NCBI GenBank assembly: GCA_910576335.1
Contig: CAJTIU010000008.1
Location: 62,001-126,000, forward strand
Length of the DNA: 64,000 bases
Direction of reading: 5' to 3'
From: Lachnospiraceae bacterium
Lineage (GTDB): Bacteria; Bacillota; Clostridia; Lachnospirales; Lachnospiraceae
The translations under genes were made by a program, and so were the position numbers. This document shows positions 1 through 9,461 of the stretch, in pieces. The notes below the pieces were generated by a model. It was given only the letters and a program-made list of their open reading frames with translations. It made no database searches and was not told where the DNA came from. Numbering within the stretch: the first letter of the stretch is position 1; each line of letters begins with the position of its first letter.

Positions 1-824
1 AGTACATAATTGATGACGTATTTTAACATTGCCTCTGCCAGGTCCATATCATCGTCAAGATCTGTAAATGCCATCTCCGGCTCGATCATCCAGAATTCTG
101 CCGCGTGTCTGGTGGTGTTAGAATTCTCTGCCCGGAAGGTCGGTCCGAAGGTGTAAATATTTTTAAATGCCTGGGCGTATGTCTCTCCGTTCAGCTGCCC
201 GCTTACGGTAAGGCTTGTCTCTTTTCCGAAGAAATCCTTGGTATAGTCTACCTCTCCTTCCTCGTTAAGCGGAATAGCTGCCATGTCCATGGAGGTGACA
301 TGGAACATCTCTCCTGCTCCCTCGCAGTCGCTTCCGGTAATGATCGGCGTGTGCACATATACGAAGTCTCTCTCCTGGAAAAATCTGTGGAGTGCATATG
401 CTGTCAGTGAGCGCACGCGGAATACCGCCTGGAATGTATTTGTCCTTGGGCGGAGATGGGCGATAGTACGCAGATATTCGAAGCTGTGGCGCTTCTTCTG
501 AAGGGGGTAATCCGGTGCGGACGCACCTTCAACAGTAATCTCCCGGGCCTGGATCTCGAAGGGCTGCTTTGCCTGGGGAGTCGCAACAAGGGTTCCCGTC
601 ACAATAATCGCTGCCCCCACATTTAGCCTGGAGATCTCTTCAAAATTCTCCATGGTGTCATGATAGACGATCTGAAGCGGCTCAAAAAATGTTCCGTCAT
701 TTACTACAATAAAACCAAATGCTTTCGAATCGCGGATGCTGCGCACCCAGCCGCCTACCGTAATCTCCTTGCCAAGATATGCTTCTCTGTTCTTGTATAA
801 CTCTCTGATATTTACTAAATCCAT
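1..824 (-). CDS. asnS: Asparaginyl-tRNA synthetase, 5' part (runs off the left edge)
   Basis: Charges tRNA-Asn with asparagine in the cytoplasm. The reverse strand reads without a stop from ATG at 824 to the window edge, giving about 274 of the usual 460 or so residues. It begins [12 protein letters not shown], continues with an OB-fold anticodon-binding domain ([11 protein letters not shown]), and reaches class II synthetase motif 1 with the AsnRS-type stretch [17 protein letters not shown]. An AAGGAG site lies just upstream of the ATG. The catalytic C-terminal half is outside the window. AspRS is unlikely because the [11 protein letters not shown] wording is typical of AsnRS. Confidence 0.93.
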   Translation of the reverse strand, partial: MDLVNIRELYKNREAYLGKEITVGGWVRSIRDSKAFGFIVVNDGTFFEPLQIVYHDTMENFEEISRLNVGAAIIVTGTLVATPQAKQPFEIQAREITVEGASAPDYPLQKKRHSFEYLRTIAHLRPRTNTFQAVFRVRSLTAYALHRFFQERDFVYVHTPIITGSDCEGAGEMFHVTSMDMAAIPLNEEGEVDYTKDFFGKETSLTVSGQLNGETYAQAFKNIYTFGPTFRAENSNTTRHAAEFWMIEPEMAFTDLDDDMDLAEAMLKYVINYV

Positions 825-888
825 ACCAAATATACTCCTTTTTCTGATTTCCATACATACTGCCACATGATATAATGAGGCTATCGGA

Positions 889-926
889 TGCCGTGCAGCG
901 GGGTACATGGCTCCGTGAATAGTAAC
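889..926 (-). repeat. Partial GTTACTATTCACGG-family element
   Basis: Read on the minus strand this starts GTTACTATTCACGG and runs into ACCCCGCTGCACGGCATCCG, the same wording as the copy at 35992-36041. It lies between asnS and the divergent reductase gene and looks like one end of a dispersed non-coding element. Confidence 0.6.
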
Positions 927-975
927 TGTGGATATTTTACCACACTTTATTATATTTTTAAAGGGAGGAAAATTT

Positions 976-2007
976 ATGCGGAAAATAACACTTGGAAAGA
1001 CCGGTATTACAGTAAATAAAAACGGCTTCGGAGCGCTCCCCATACAGCGCATTTCCCAGGAGGAGGCTGTATACCTCCTGCACAAGGCCTTTGACAGCGG
1101 GGTTGATTTTTATGACACCGCAAGATTTTATACAGACAGTGAGGAGAAACTGGGTGCAGCTTTTGCGGATCGTCGCAGCCGGATTTATCTCGCCTCCAAG
1201 ACCGGTGCGGAGGATACAGCGACTTTCTGGAAGGACCTGGAGACCACGCTTGGCAATCTGAAGACTGATTACCTGGATATTTACCAGTTCCACAACATCC
1301 CCTTCTGTCCGAAGCCGGGGGACGGAAGCGGGCTCTATGAGGCCATGCTGGAAGCGAAAGCGCAGGGAAAGATCCGCCACATCGGTATCACGAATCATCG
1401 CCTGGCGGTTGCACATGAAGCCATCGACAGCGGACTCTACGACACGCTGCAGTTCCCCTTCAGCTATCTGTCCTCTGACCAGGAGCTGGAGCTTGTGAAA
1501 AAATGTAAGACGGCGGACATGGGCTTTATCGCCATGAAAGCTCTCGCAGGAGGTCTTATCAACCACGCCGCGGCTGCCTACGCCTATATGCTGCAGTATG
1601 ACCATGTGCTCCCCATCTGGGGAATCCAAAGAGAACGGGAGCTTGACGAGTTTCTGACCTGTCAGGAGCATGAACCATCCATGGATGGAGAGACGGAGGA
1701 AATCATCCGCCGTGACCGCGAAGAACTACAGGGTGAATTCTGCCGGGGCTGCGGATATTGCATGCCCTGTCCGGCGGGGATTGAGATCAATACCTGCGCA
1801 CGGATGGCACTTCTGATCCGAAGGGCTCCGTCTGAAGCACAGCTTACGGATGAAGCCCAGGCTATGATGAAGAAGATTGAAGGATGCCTTCACTGTGGGA
1901 AATGTAAGGACAAATGTCCTTATGGACTGGATACTCCTTCTCTGTTGGAGAGAAACTATATTGATTATAAAGAAATTCTTGACGAACGGGGGACGGGGCA
2001 TTTTTAA
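976..2007 (+). CDS. Aldo/keto reductase with C-terminal 4Fe-4S domain
   Basis: A 343-residue NAD(P)H-dependent oxidoreductase of the AKR TIM-barrel family, with a ferredoxin-like tail that could pass electrons to or from iron-sulfur clusters. The AKR tetrad is visible: Asp and Tyr in DTARFY, Lys in ASKTG, His in YQFHNI. The last third carries [10 protein letters not shown] and [14 protein letters not shown], eight cysteines spaced for two 4Fe-4S clusters. The start is ATG 976, which has GGGAGG upstream; the longer reading from 928 has no ribosome site. The final residues RGTGHF and the stop codon are encoded by a GGGGACGGGG palindrome, so the native C-terminus may have been replaced. Substrate unknown. 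Confidence 0.88.
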   Translation: MRKITLGKTGITVNKNGFGALPIQRISQEEAVYLLHKAFDSGVDFYDTARFYTDSEEKLGAAFADRRSRIYLASKTGAEDTATFWKDLETTLGNLKTDYLDIYQFHNIPFCPKPGDGSGLYEAMLEAKAQGKIRHIGITNHRLAVAHEAIDSGLYDTLQFPFSYLSSDQELELVKKCKTADMGFIAMKALAGGLINHAAAAYAYMLQYDHVLPIWGIQRERELDEFLTCQEHEPSMDGETEEIIRRDREELQGEFCRGCGYCMPCPAGIEINTCARMALLIRRAPSEAQLTDEAQAMMKKIEGCLHCGKCKDKCPYGLDTPSLLERNYIDYKEILDERGTGHF

Positions 2008-2022
2008 AAATGCCCCGTCCCC
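1989..2022. repeat. GGGGACGGGG palindrome, copy A
   Basis: Perfect 34-bp inverted repeat: GGGGACGGGGCATTTTT and its complement. It overlaps the 3' ends of two convergent genes and provides a TAA stop to both. It would form a GC-rich hairpin in either transcript and may act as a bidirectional terminator. Confidence 0.85.
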
Positions 2023-3017
2023 GACTTATACGGAACGTAGATATATCTGTCATTTTCGAATTTTACTTCTGCCATCCTCTCTCCTGTCACTACTGCAACC
2101 GCAAGCTTCGCCATCACCTGCCCCTGCCGTTCTTTATCATTATAGACTGTCCCGGCAAGCTTTCCTTCTTTTACCGCCTGCAGTGCCGAATCTGTCCCGT
2201 CAATACCGAAAAACACTGGCAGGGCAGATTCGGTATAATTTAGCTTTTCGTAGGCATCAATTGCCCCTAGCGCCATATCGTCATTATTAGCAAGTACTAG
2301 CTCTATCTTACTTTGATACTGGCTGATCATCTGCAGCATCCTGTTCTCGGCCTGGGCACGATTCCAGTTTGCGATTCCATAGCTTAATTTTTCCAGTTCA
2401 ATCCCTTTGCTCCGAAGAGTGTCCACTGCGTTCTCCGTCCGGATAATTGCGTCCTGATGTCCTGGTTCCCCTTCAAGGACAACGTACTGAATTTTTCCGT
2501 CCCTGTTACGGTCTGTCTGGGGATTGGAGTGGATCAGTTCCGCAGCAAGCTCTCCCTGCATAACACCAGACTGCTCTGCCGGAGCCCCGACATAATAAAG
2601 CCTGTCCCACTGCATGATATCCTCCGCAACCGGTTCTCTGTTAAAAAATATAACCGGGATATCGTATTCCTTTGCAAGATCAATGATCTCCGACGGGGCC
2701 GAACGGTCCACAAGGTTCACACAGAGGACATTACAGCCCGCATCCACAAGTTCCTTCAACTGGTCGTCCTGCTTCCTTTGGGAACTGGCGGCATCCCGCA
2801 GCATTACAGTTGTCTCATATCCCTTTTCATCATAGGAATGAATGCTTTCCTTCAGGCATTCTACCAGTCCGCTTAAAAATGTGTCACTCTGATTATAGGA
2901 TGCCACTCCCACACGAATCTGGTTTAATCCGTCCGCCTGTTCTTTCCCACAGGCACACAAAAGTTGTATACTGATACTGAAAATGGCACACAGCGCCGCT
3001 ATTTTTTTCGCATGCAT
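2004..3017 (-). CDS. Galactose-type periplasmic sugar-binding lipoprotein
   Basis: A 337-residue type I periplasmic binding protein of the galactose/glucose (MglB) family, anchored outside the membrane as a lipoprotein. It has an N-terminal hydrophobic segment ending in the lipobox-like LLCAC. The body has the GGBP layout: VGVASYNQSDTF start, EGEPGHQDA, and the calcium-loop wording DRNRDGKIQYV. ANNDDMALGAIDA and FFGIDGTD are hinge and C-lobe motifs. It is the last gene of a galactose transport and sensing run on the minus strand and probably feeds MglA/MglC or a sensor. The last residues SGTGHF and the stop come from palindrome A, like the convergent gene's end. Confidence 0.85.
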   Translation of the reverse strand: MHAKKIAALCAIFSISIQLLCACGKEQADGLNQIRVGVASYNQSDTFLSGLVECLKESIHSYDEKGYETTVMLRDAASSQRKQDDQLKELVDAGCNVLCVNLVDRSAPSEIIDLAKEYDIPVIFFNREPVAEDIMQWDRLYYVGAPAEQSGVMQGELAAELIHSNPQTDRNRDGKIQYVVLEGEPGHQDAIIRTENAVDTLRSKGIELEKLSYGIANWNRAQAENRMLQMISQYQSKIELVLANNDDMALGAIDAYEKLNYTESALPVFFGIDGTDSALQAVKEGKLAGTVYNDKERQGQVMAKLAVAVVTGERMAEVKFENDRYIYVPYKSGTGHF

Positions 3018-3030
3018 GTTAATCCACCTC

Positions 3031-3786
3031 CTACTGGCTCATGGTAAACAGAATTTCCTGATTTTCTATTGAAAACAAGTTATCCTTCCTGAGAATCGTA
3101 TAAGAAGCTGTCCTGCTCTGTGGTTTTCTGAACAGATACCCAAAGCTTTCTGCCGCCTCCCCAACACTCTGATAACCCACATCAAATTCATCCGGCATCA
3201 CCATACACCGTGCAAATCCTGTGTCGAGATAATACACTGATTCCGTCGAATTGCCGATGCCATACACCAGCGCCCCGTGGAGATCATTGGCCGCTGCAGC
3301 TTTTCCTGCCATAGTCAGGCTGTAATCATCCAACGCAATCACAAAGTCAGCTTTCTTCTGTTTTTCCAAATATCCGGTGCTTCCCCCATTCTTCCGTTCC
3401 GGGTCCGACACACTCCATAGTATCCTGACATCCTGGTTCTCCATAGCCGTCCGGAACCCCGCTGCACGGTCAGCGCATGTACCGGACTCTTTATTTTCGC
3501 AAATAATGCCCAGCGTCTTTCCATCCATTTTCCCGTTATAGTCCTTGTTCAGCTCATCTGCCAACACCTTCCCCATAGCATAATTGTCTGGCCTTACACA
3601 CGGAAACTCCGATCCGCCGCTTTCTTCCGAAGCAGAATGCTCCGCCAGTATGACCGGAATTTTCTTTTCTGCCTTTTTCAGCATATCAACAGTTCCAGAA
3701 TCCGGAACAGGCTGCACAATGAGCGCGTCTGCCCCCGTCTTAATCTCCCGCTCTATCACTTCTTTCTCCTCCGCCGCCGAAAGCAT
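3031..3786 (-). pseudogene. Sugar-binding protein, N-terminally truncated
   Basis: This open frame (about 251 residues) matches the middle and C-terminal part of a type I periplasmic binding protein: EIKTGADALIVQP, then NYAMGKVLADELN, then DFVIALDDYSLTMAGKAA. It lacks a signal peptide and the first beta-alpha units. The frame stays open upstream (NYTGVSVVSTGG) but runs straight into the truncated response regulator. Another frame there spells a membrane-anchor-like MLILGVVMYYRF. I infer a deletion that removed the gene's start together with the regulator's end and possibly a sensor kinase between them. It may be translated from an internal start, but export is unlikely. Confidence 0.7.
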
Positions 3787-3871
3787 CCCTCCCGTGCTGA
3801 CAACAGAGACGCCTGTATAATTTCCTGCCGGGACGTTGCAGAAAAACGGTAATACATGACAACTCCCAGAA

Positions 3872-5032
3872 TCAGCATTGTCGACACAGAAATAACCGAG
3901 AACTGTTCACCGAAAAGCGATACAGGGAGCTGATCAGTTCCATGATGTCTATGTGATACTGCTGCAAAGTTCTCTCATGAAATGAAGCGTGTCTGAGATA
4001 TCTTTTTACGGCATCCACAATATCTTCGGCCGATCCCAGCCGGATCATTTTAAACAGGTTAGACAGTTCTGTTTCATTCGTAAATCCGGATACAGCTACT
4101 TCTCCTGGAACAATTTCCTTCATATTAATTGCCCTGGACACCCCGTAGAGCACTCTGTAGGAAACCGCCTCTCTGGCGCTTCCGTATGACCTGGACAATC
4201 CGGAAATACTGCTGCACACCTGTCCAATCCCCACCGTGACCACAGCGCCGATAATATGCCGTGCATATTTACAGAATCTGTCACATTCATCTGTGAGCTC
4301 TGATATCTGATTTTCATGTTTCAACTGGGCGATCAGAACTGTATTTCCAAGATATGGAAAAGATTTTGCCTGCCACTTTTCTCCCAGCCGCTCTCCCGCC
4401 TGCTTTTGGACAGATGCAGATAAGAGCAGGGGATTCATATTTTCCGGCATCTGAGTAGCCGATACATGAACCACAACACAACAGAAAAACGGTCCCGGAA
4501 AGGAAAGCTGATAATCTTTCAGAAGCTGATACACCTCGTTCTCCCGTATTCTCCCCTCAATTAGCATGGCATAAAAATTTGCCTGCAGAAAGGGCAGGGA
4601 GTCCATATAATATTTCTGAAGGATTTCCACATTCTGCTTCTCATTAATCTCCTGATCCAGCTTTATTTTCAGATTCTTAAATACATCCGTCAGCTCCATT
4701 GAATTCAGCGGCTTCAGAATATATTCCTCCACTTCCAGATGAATAGCTTCCCTTGCATACTCAAACTCGTCAAATCCGGTAAAAATCAAAATTTTTGTCA
4801 TCGGGAATTCTGCCTTAATATGGTTTGCCAGCTTCATCCCGTCCATATACGGCATCTTAATATCCGTCATGACAACATCTGGCTGATACTCCTCCACCAG
4901 TTCAAGGGCCCTCACCCCGTTACAGGCATACCCAACCACAGAAAACCCTAGCTTCTCCCAGTCCAGCTTTCTCATAATGACTTGTATTACATCTTCTTCG
5001 TCGTCCACCAAAAGTACGGTATACCTGTCCAT
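3872..5032 (-). CDS. YesN-type response regulator lacking its AraC domain
   Basis: Receiver domain at residues 1-120 with the acidic pair in LLVDDEED, the phospho-acceptor Asp in DVVMTDIKMP, a Thr in ILIFTGFDE and the Lys in YILKPLN, followed by a regulator mid-region. YesN-type regulators normally continue into an AraC helix-turn-helix domain of about 100 residues. Here the protein ends at about 386 residues in RLFLCRQC, just where that domain should start. It therefore probably cannot bind DNA by the usual route. ATG 5032 is preferred over GTG 5047 because GGAGG sits 8 bases before it. It belongs to the galactose locus. Confidence 0.75.
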   Translation of the reverse strand: MDRYTVLLVDDEEDVIQVIMRKLDWEKLGFSVVGYACNGVRALELVEEYQPDVVMTDIKMPYMDGMKLANHIKAEFPMTKILIFTGFDEFEYAREAIHLEVEEYILKPLNSMELTDVFKNLKIKLDQEINEKQNVEILQKYYMDSLPFLQANFYAMLIEGRIRENEVYQLLKDYQLSFPGPFFCCVVVHVSATQMPENMNPLLLSASVQKQAGERLGEKWQAKSFPYLGNTVLIAQLKHENQISELTDECDRFCKYARHIIGAVVTVGIGQVCSSISGLSRSYGSAREAVSYRVLYGVSRAINMKEIVPGEVAVSGFTNETELSNLFKMIRLGSAEDIVDAVKRYLRHASFHERTLQQYHIDIMELISSLYRFSVNSSRLFLCRQC

Positions 5033-5140
5033 TTTCTCTTCCTCCACATTCTTTCTCCAGAGCGTGTTCGAAAATTGCTTTCACGTTTTACAGCGTCTGA
5101 CAAAACCAAAAATGCCCGCCAGCCCATAGAAAACTGATTA

Positions 5141-5224
5141 CTATTTCACCGTCACCTTAACTGTTGCTTTCTTATTATTGAATGTTTTAACTGTAATTGT
5201 AGCTGTACCCTTCTTCTTTGCCAT
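5141..5224 (-). pseudogene. Remnant of a BIG2 surface-protein gene
   Basis: Twenty-seven codons read KKGTATITVKTFNNKKATVK plus a short tail, which is the end strand pair of a bacterial Ig-like (BIG2) domain, followed by a stop. It lies alone between mglC and the response regulator with no upstream BIG2 sequence. Similar scraps occur at 18160-18300 and 23946-24220; an intact gene of this type is at 11122-15051. Confidence 0.6.
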
Positions 5225-5237
5225 ATCCAAACATTTG

Positions 5238-6911
5238 TTATTTTTTCTGAACATATTTCAGACAGTCAAGCGTAACTGCCACAAGTATGATAATTCCCGA
5301 AAATACGAACTGCAGGTTCGTATCAATACCAAGAATTGTCAGGGAATAGGTAAGTGCGGTAAAGATAAACACCCCTACTACAACTCCCGAGATCTTACCA
5401 ATACCTCCGGTAAATGACACGCCGCCCACTACGCAGGCCGCAATGGCATCCATCTCCTAGCCCTGCCCATATGCCGCAGATCCAGAGCCCACCATTCTCG
5501 CACATTCAAGCCATGAACCGAATCCGTACAGGATGCCCGCCAGAACAAATGCACCTACTGTTACTGCAAACACAGAGATTCCTGATACTGCCGCTGCCTC
5601 CGGGTTTCCTCCCACCGCGTACAGGTTCTTTCCGAAAGTTGTCTTGTTCCAAATGAACCACACAATAGCAATGGCTGCTGCCGCCCAGAGAATAATTGTC
5701 GGAAATCCGTTAATCTTCGGAATAATCATATTCGGAATCATTGGCTCAATGGCCCCAAAGGAAACTCCCTTGGTGGCATAGGTTACGAGTCCGAAGATGA
5801 CCAGCATATTTGCCATGGTAGAAATAAACGGGTGCATCTTAAATTTCGCTGTAAAGAAGCCTGCAATTGTTGTAAAAAATGTACATAATACAATGCACAC
5901 TACCAGGGCCAGAATCACACGTAGCCCAATTGGCATCGTAGTAAAATCAAAAATATGCCCGAACACGCCGCCTGTATTGATACCCTGATGCATGATGATG
6001 GTAGCTGTCGTCATGCCCATACCGATCATACGGCCAATGGAGAGGTCTGTACCGGTAAGGAGGATCAGCCCCGCAACACCCAGGGCAAGAAACATACGCG
6101 GAGATGCCTGCTGAAGAATATTCAACACATTATTATAAGTAAGAAGCGGTGCATTTTTTACCATCGGTGTAATAATACACAGTGCGATAAATATGAGTAT
6201 GATGGCAATATACAGACCGTTCTGCAGGAGAAAAGCCCTGCGGTTGAATGTATACTTATAGTTCTCCCACTTCTGGGCTCTCGTCTCCAACAGAGTGAAT
6301 CTTGACATCCGAAGCAGATCAATCAGATGGTATTTGTACGTATAGGCTGCATGGTTCCGGTCTTTAATCCGCTGCAGTTCCTTCTCATATACCATTTTCG
6401 CATCAAATTGACGGTTTTTATAAACATACTTTTCTTCCTTAATTTCCCTGGTGTCAGAGAGCTTTGCGAGAATTCCCTGATGTTCCTTCGCAAGCTGCGA
6501 GAGTTTTTTCTGGTAATTCTCCTTTGCCTCTGCTTTTTCCATAGCACAGCTTGCCTTCACCGGCTGGTAGTACTGCTGGTCGTAATGTAACTTAAGGTAA
6601 CTTTCCGCATCTGTAATCAGCTTTGATACCTCGCCCTTGTTCTTTTCTTCTGTCGCCTTTACCTTTTCAAGCTCGGTTTTCGCCCTGGCAATCCTTGTGT
6701 CTCTCTCTTCCCTGGTAAGAGCGCGATCCCTTTTCGCTCCGTCTATCTGGTTCTGAAGAGAGATCACCTTATCTGTCCCGTCTGCTCTGAGACTGTCTAT
6801 TTTTTTCTGAATTTTTCCTATATGATCCTCAATCGGCCTGCGAAGCTCCATCTCCTGGTCCGCCGTAAGGATCCTGTTGTTTCCATTCGCCATTTCATCC
6901 ATCTCCCTCAT
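5238..6911 (-). pseudogene. mglC: Galactose ABC permease MglC, interrupted by an amber codon
   Basis: Membrane permease of an Mgl galactose/methylgalactoside importer. The first 484 codons end in GSAAYGQG, then TAG at 5457-5459. The same frame continues EMDAIAACVVGGVSFTGG to YVQKK at 5238. In this family the interrupted position is normally Tyr before E/L-DAIAA, so a TAT/TAC to TAG change is the simplest explanation; a sequencing error or suppression is also possible. The first 210 or so residues are a hydrophilic, charged, coiled-coil-like extension absent from E. coli MglC; the membrane part starts near FLLQNGLYIAIILIF. Translation may start at 6911 or, better placed for GGGAG, at 6893. It lies 1 base from mglA. 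Confidence 0.85.
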
Positions 6912-6912
6912 T

Positions 6913-8421
6913 CTATAGATATTTCGCGCTGAGCCTCAGGAGCTCTTCCTGGTCCGTCTCTGTGGTGTTCACGATTCCGGAAAGCCTTCCGTTTGACATA
7001 ACGCCGATGCGGTTGGTAATTCCGAGAATCTCAGGCATCTCGGAAGAAACAACAATAACTGTCTTCCCCTGCTTTGCCATATTAATAATCAGCTCATAGA
7101 TCTCATATTTCGCGCCTACATCAATTCCTCTGGTAGGCTCGTCCATCATGAAAATCTGCGGCCCCCGCTCCAGCCATTTTCCGAAAATCACTTTCTGCTG
7201 ATTTCCTCCGGACAGACTTGAAATCATATCATCCGGTCCCATGCATTTCGTATGCATAACCTTGATTTCCTTAGCCGTCGCCTTCACCATCTTCGAATCC
7301 GAAAGAGCGATTTTTCCCTTATACTGCTCCAGATTCGCAATGGTTGTATTAAAGGTAAGATCCCCTTTAAGGAAGAGTCCATTAGCTTTCCGCTCCTCTG
7401 TGATCATGGCAAAGCCGTGATCCATGGCTTCCTTGGCATTATTAAAATTCATCAGACGTCCATTGAAATAAACATGTCCTGCAGCCCTTGTCCGCACCCC
7501 AAATATTGTCTCCAGGAGCTCCGTGCGCCCGGCGCCTACCAAACCGTAAAGTCCGAAGATTTCTCCTTCTCTTACATCAAAAGAAATATCCTGAAGATGA
7601 GGTTCGAACTTCGTGGACAGATGCCGTACGGACAGAATCGTGTCTCCAGGCACATTATCAACGGGCGGAAACCTGTTTTCCAGAGAACGTCCTACCATCG
7701 CCGCAATCAGTTCGTTCATGTCCGTATCATCAGCGCTCTTTGTCATAACCAGATTTCCGTCACGGAGTACAGATATCTCGTCACAGATCTCAAAGATCTC
7801 ATCCATTTTATGAGAAATATAGATCAGCGCGATCCCCTGGCTCTTCAGCATGCGCATCATCTCAAACAGCTTCTCCACCTCCTGCACAGTCAGGGATGAA
7901 GTGGGCTCGTCCAGGACGATCACCTCTGAATTATATGAAATCGCTTTGGCGATCTCGCACATCTGTCTCTGTGATACAGACATATTTCTCATAGGCTGGG
8001 TAAGATTTACCGTCATTCCCAGCTTCCGGAAAAGCTCTGAAGCTTCCTTTTTCATTCTTCCCTCGTCGATGATTCCCATGGAATTACGGGGATAACGCCC
8101 AAGGAACAGATTATCAATTACATTTCTCTCCAGACACTGGTTTAACTCCTGATGCACCATTGCAATGCCGTTTTCAAGAGCATCCTTCGGCCCTGAGAAG
8201 CTGACCTCCCTTCCTCCAAGGAGAACCGTTCCCTCGTCCTTCTGATACGTTCCGAACAGGCACTTCATCATCGTGGATTTTCCAGCGCCGTTTTCACCCA
8301 TGAGACCCATGACTGTGCCGCGCTTTACATCCAGATTGATGCGGTCAAGCACCCGGTTCCGGCCAAAGGACTTACTCATTCCCCGTATCGATAAGACGAT
8401 ATTATCTTTCTTATCTGACAT
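6913..8421 (-). CDS. mglA: Galactose ABC transporter ATP-binding protein
   Basis: A 502-residue double ATPase of the MglA/RbsA carbohydrate-uptake type, energising import at the inner face of the membrane. N-terminal cassette: Walker A GENGAGKST, signature SVSQRQ, Walker B VIVLDEPTSSL. C-terminal cassette: degenerate Walker A (GLVGAGRTE), signature LSGGNQQK, Walker B IFMMDEPTRGID. Both halves and the length are as expected. It sits between the mglB-like and mglC genes, so the ATPase is intact while its partner permease is interrupted. Confidence 0.93.
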   Translation of the reverse strand: MSDKKDNIVLSIRGMSKSFGRNRVLDRINLDVKRGTVMGLMGENGAGKSTMMKCLFGTYQKDEGTVLLGGREVSFSGPKDALENGIAMVHQELNQCLERNVIDNLFLGRYPRNSMGIIDEGRMKKEASELFRKLGMTVNLTQPMRNMSVSQRQMCEIAKAISYNSEVIVLDEPTSSLTVQEVEKLFEMMRMLKSQGIALIYISHKMDEIFEICDEISVLRDGNLVMTKSADDTDMNELIAAMVGRSLENRFPPVDNVPGDTILSVRHLSTKFEPHLQDISFDVREGEIFGLYGLVGAGRTELLETIFGVRTRAAGHVYFNGRLMNFNNAKEAMDHGFAMITEERKANGLFLKGDLTFNTTIANLEQYKGKIALSDSKMVKATAKEIKVMHTKCMGPDDMISSLSGGNQQKVIFGKWLERGPQIFMMDEPTRGIDVGAKYEIYELIINMAKQGKTVIVVSSEMPEILGITNRIGVMSNGRLSGIVNTTETDQEELLRLSAKYL

Positions 8422-8533
8422 TATTTCTCACTCCTGTATCTGTAGATTCAACAAAATTTCCTATATAGATAAAGTTATCAGGGAGAATTACTTCTCCCTG
8501 ATACCACATTTCCGAAAGGAACTATTCGAAAAA

Positions 8534-9262
8534 TTACTGGCTAAGCAGTGCCGTATAGGAAGCTGCATTGTCTGTCTTAACCATGTTGATGGCAAATGCA
8601 TCGTACTGCCCCGGATTTCCAAGACGGTTTGTAACGTTAGACTCTGTCTGTCCGTCGCCTCCGATGTAATCAATGTCAAGATTCTGGGAAGCAAGCTCAC
8701 GGACCGTATATTTCTTTCCGCCAATCTCAAGTGTCCCGTCCTGTACTGCAGATGCAGAACCGTCTGCGTTTGTTCCGACAGGCTCACTGTTGATATCGCC
8801 GTCCTTCTCCACGCCAGTACCAAGCGCCTTCCTGACACCCCTCGTACGCGCGATGGAATCATTGTGTCCGATGTCTCCGATAGCGAGAACATATCCGATT
8901 ACACCGTCACCGTTGCGGTCAATCTTATCAATGTTATTCTCAATATACTCCTTGATCATCGTACCCTGGAGCTCTGCACCCTGGTTTGCATCAAAGCCCA
9001 CATAATATGTACTGTCATTAAATGTCAGCGCCGCCATGTCCAGTTCTCCTGTAGAGCTGTTGGACGGCTGACGGTTAAACCATACCAGCGGCTTGTCCTT
9101 GTTGGCAACATCCGAGGAACCTTCTGCGGACTCCTCCGCGCCCTCTGTCTTTGCGGCAGATCCTGCATCGTCTGATCCCGATGAAGAATCGCCAGAGCTG
9201 CATGCTGCAAGCGAAAGCCCTAACAATGTCGCCATCGCCAAAGAAACAATTTTTTTGTTCAT
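8534..9262 (-). CDS. mglB: MglB-like galactose-binding lipoprotein with internal deletions
   Basis: Signal peptide and lipobox (LSLAACSSG) are followed by a Ser/Ala/Glu-rich linker, then directly by KPLVWFNRQPS, which in galactose-binding proteins lies about 100 residues into the mature domain. The first beta-alpha units of the N-lobe are therefore missing. The calcium-loop wording DRNGDGVIGYV is present. After TVRELASQ the sequence jumps to NLDIDYIGGDGQTESN, which I recall as the extreme C-terminus of Lachnospiraceae homologues, so most of the C-lobe also seems absent. At 242 residues against 350 or more it is unlikely to bind sugar. All deletions keep frame. First gene of the mgl run. Confidence 0.7.
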   Translation of the reverse strand: MNKKIVSLAMATLLGLSLAACSSGDSSSGSDDAGSAAKTEGAEESAEGSSDVANKDKPLVWFNRQPSNSSTGELDMAALTFNDSTYYVGFDANQGAELQGTMIKEYIENNIDKIDRNGDGVIGYVLAIGDIGHNDSIARTRGVRKALGTGVEKDGDINSEPVGTNADGSASAVQDGTLEIGGKKYTVRELASQNLDIDYIGGDGQTESNVTNRLGNPGQYDAFAINMVKTDNAASYTALLSQ

Positions 9263-9377
9263 ACTTTTTTCTCCCTTTCTTTACACGCTTTGATGTGTTT
9301 TTTGTTGTTGGGGTAAGTATATAAGAATTTATTCAGAGAAAACATAGAATATTTTTTTGTCTACATTGAAATTTATT

Positions 9378-9410
9378 GGGGACGGGGTATTTTTAAAATT
9401 ACCCCGTCCC
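9378..9410. repeat. GGGGACGGGG palindrome, copy B (imperfect)
   Basis: GGGGACGGGGTATTTTTAAA is followed by an ACCCCGTCCC arm; one arm end is damaged. It lies in tandem with copy C between the binding-protein and aminotransferase genes. Confidence 0.75.
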
Positions 9411-9420
9411 AGATTGAAAT

Positions 9421-9454
9421 GGGGACGGGGCAATTTTAAAAATGCCCCGTCCCC
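9421..9454. repeat. GGGGACGGGG palindrome, copy C
   Basis: Second tandem copy, 34 bp with one mismatch in the AT centre. It ends 7 bases before the aminotransferase stop codon and could serve as that gene's terminator on the minus strand. Confidence 0.8.
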
Positions 9455-9461
9455 AATCTGT

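Noticed and set aside
8273-9175. 300-residue plus-strand frame
   Set aside because: Shadow of mglA and the binding-protein gene; no family features.
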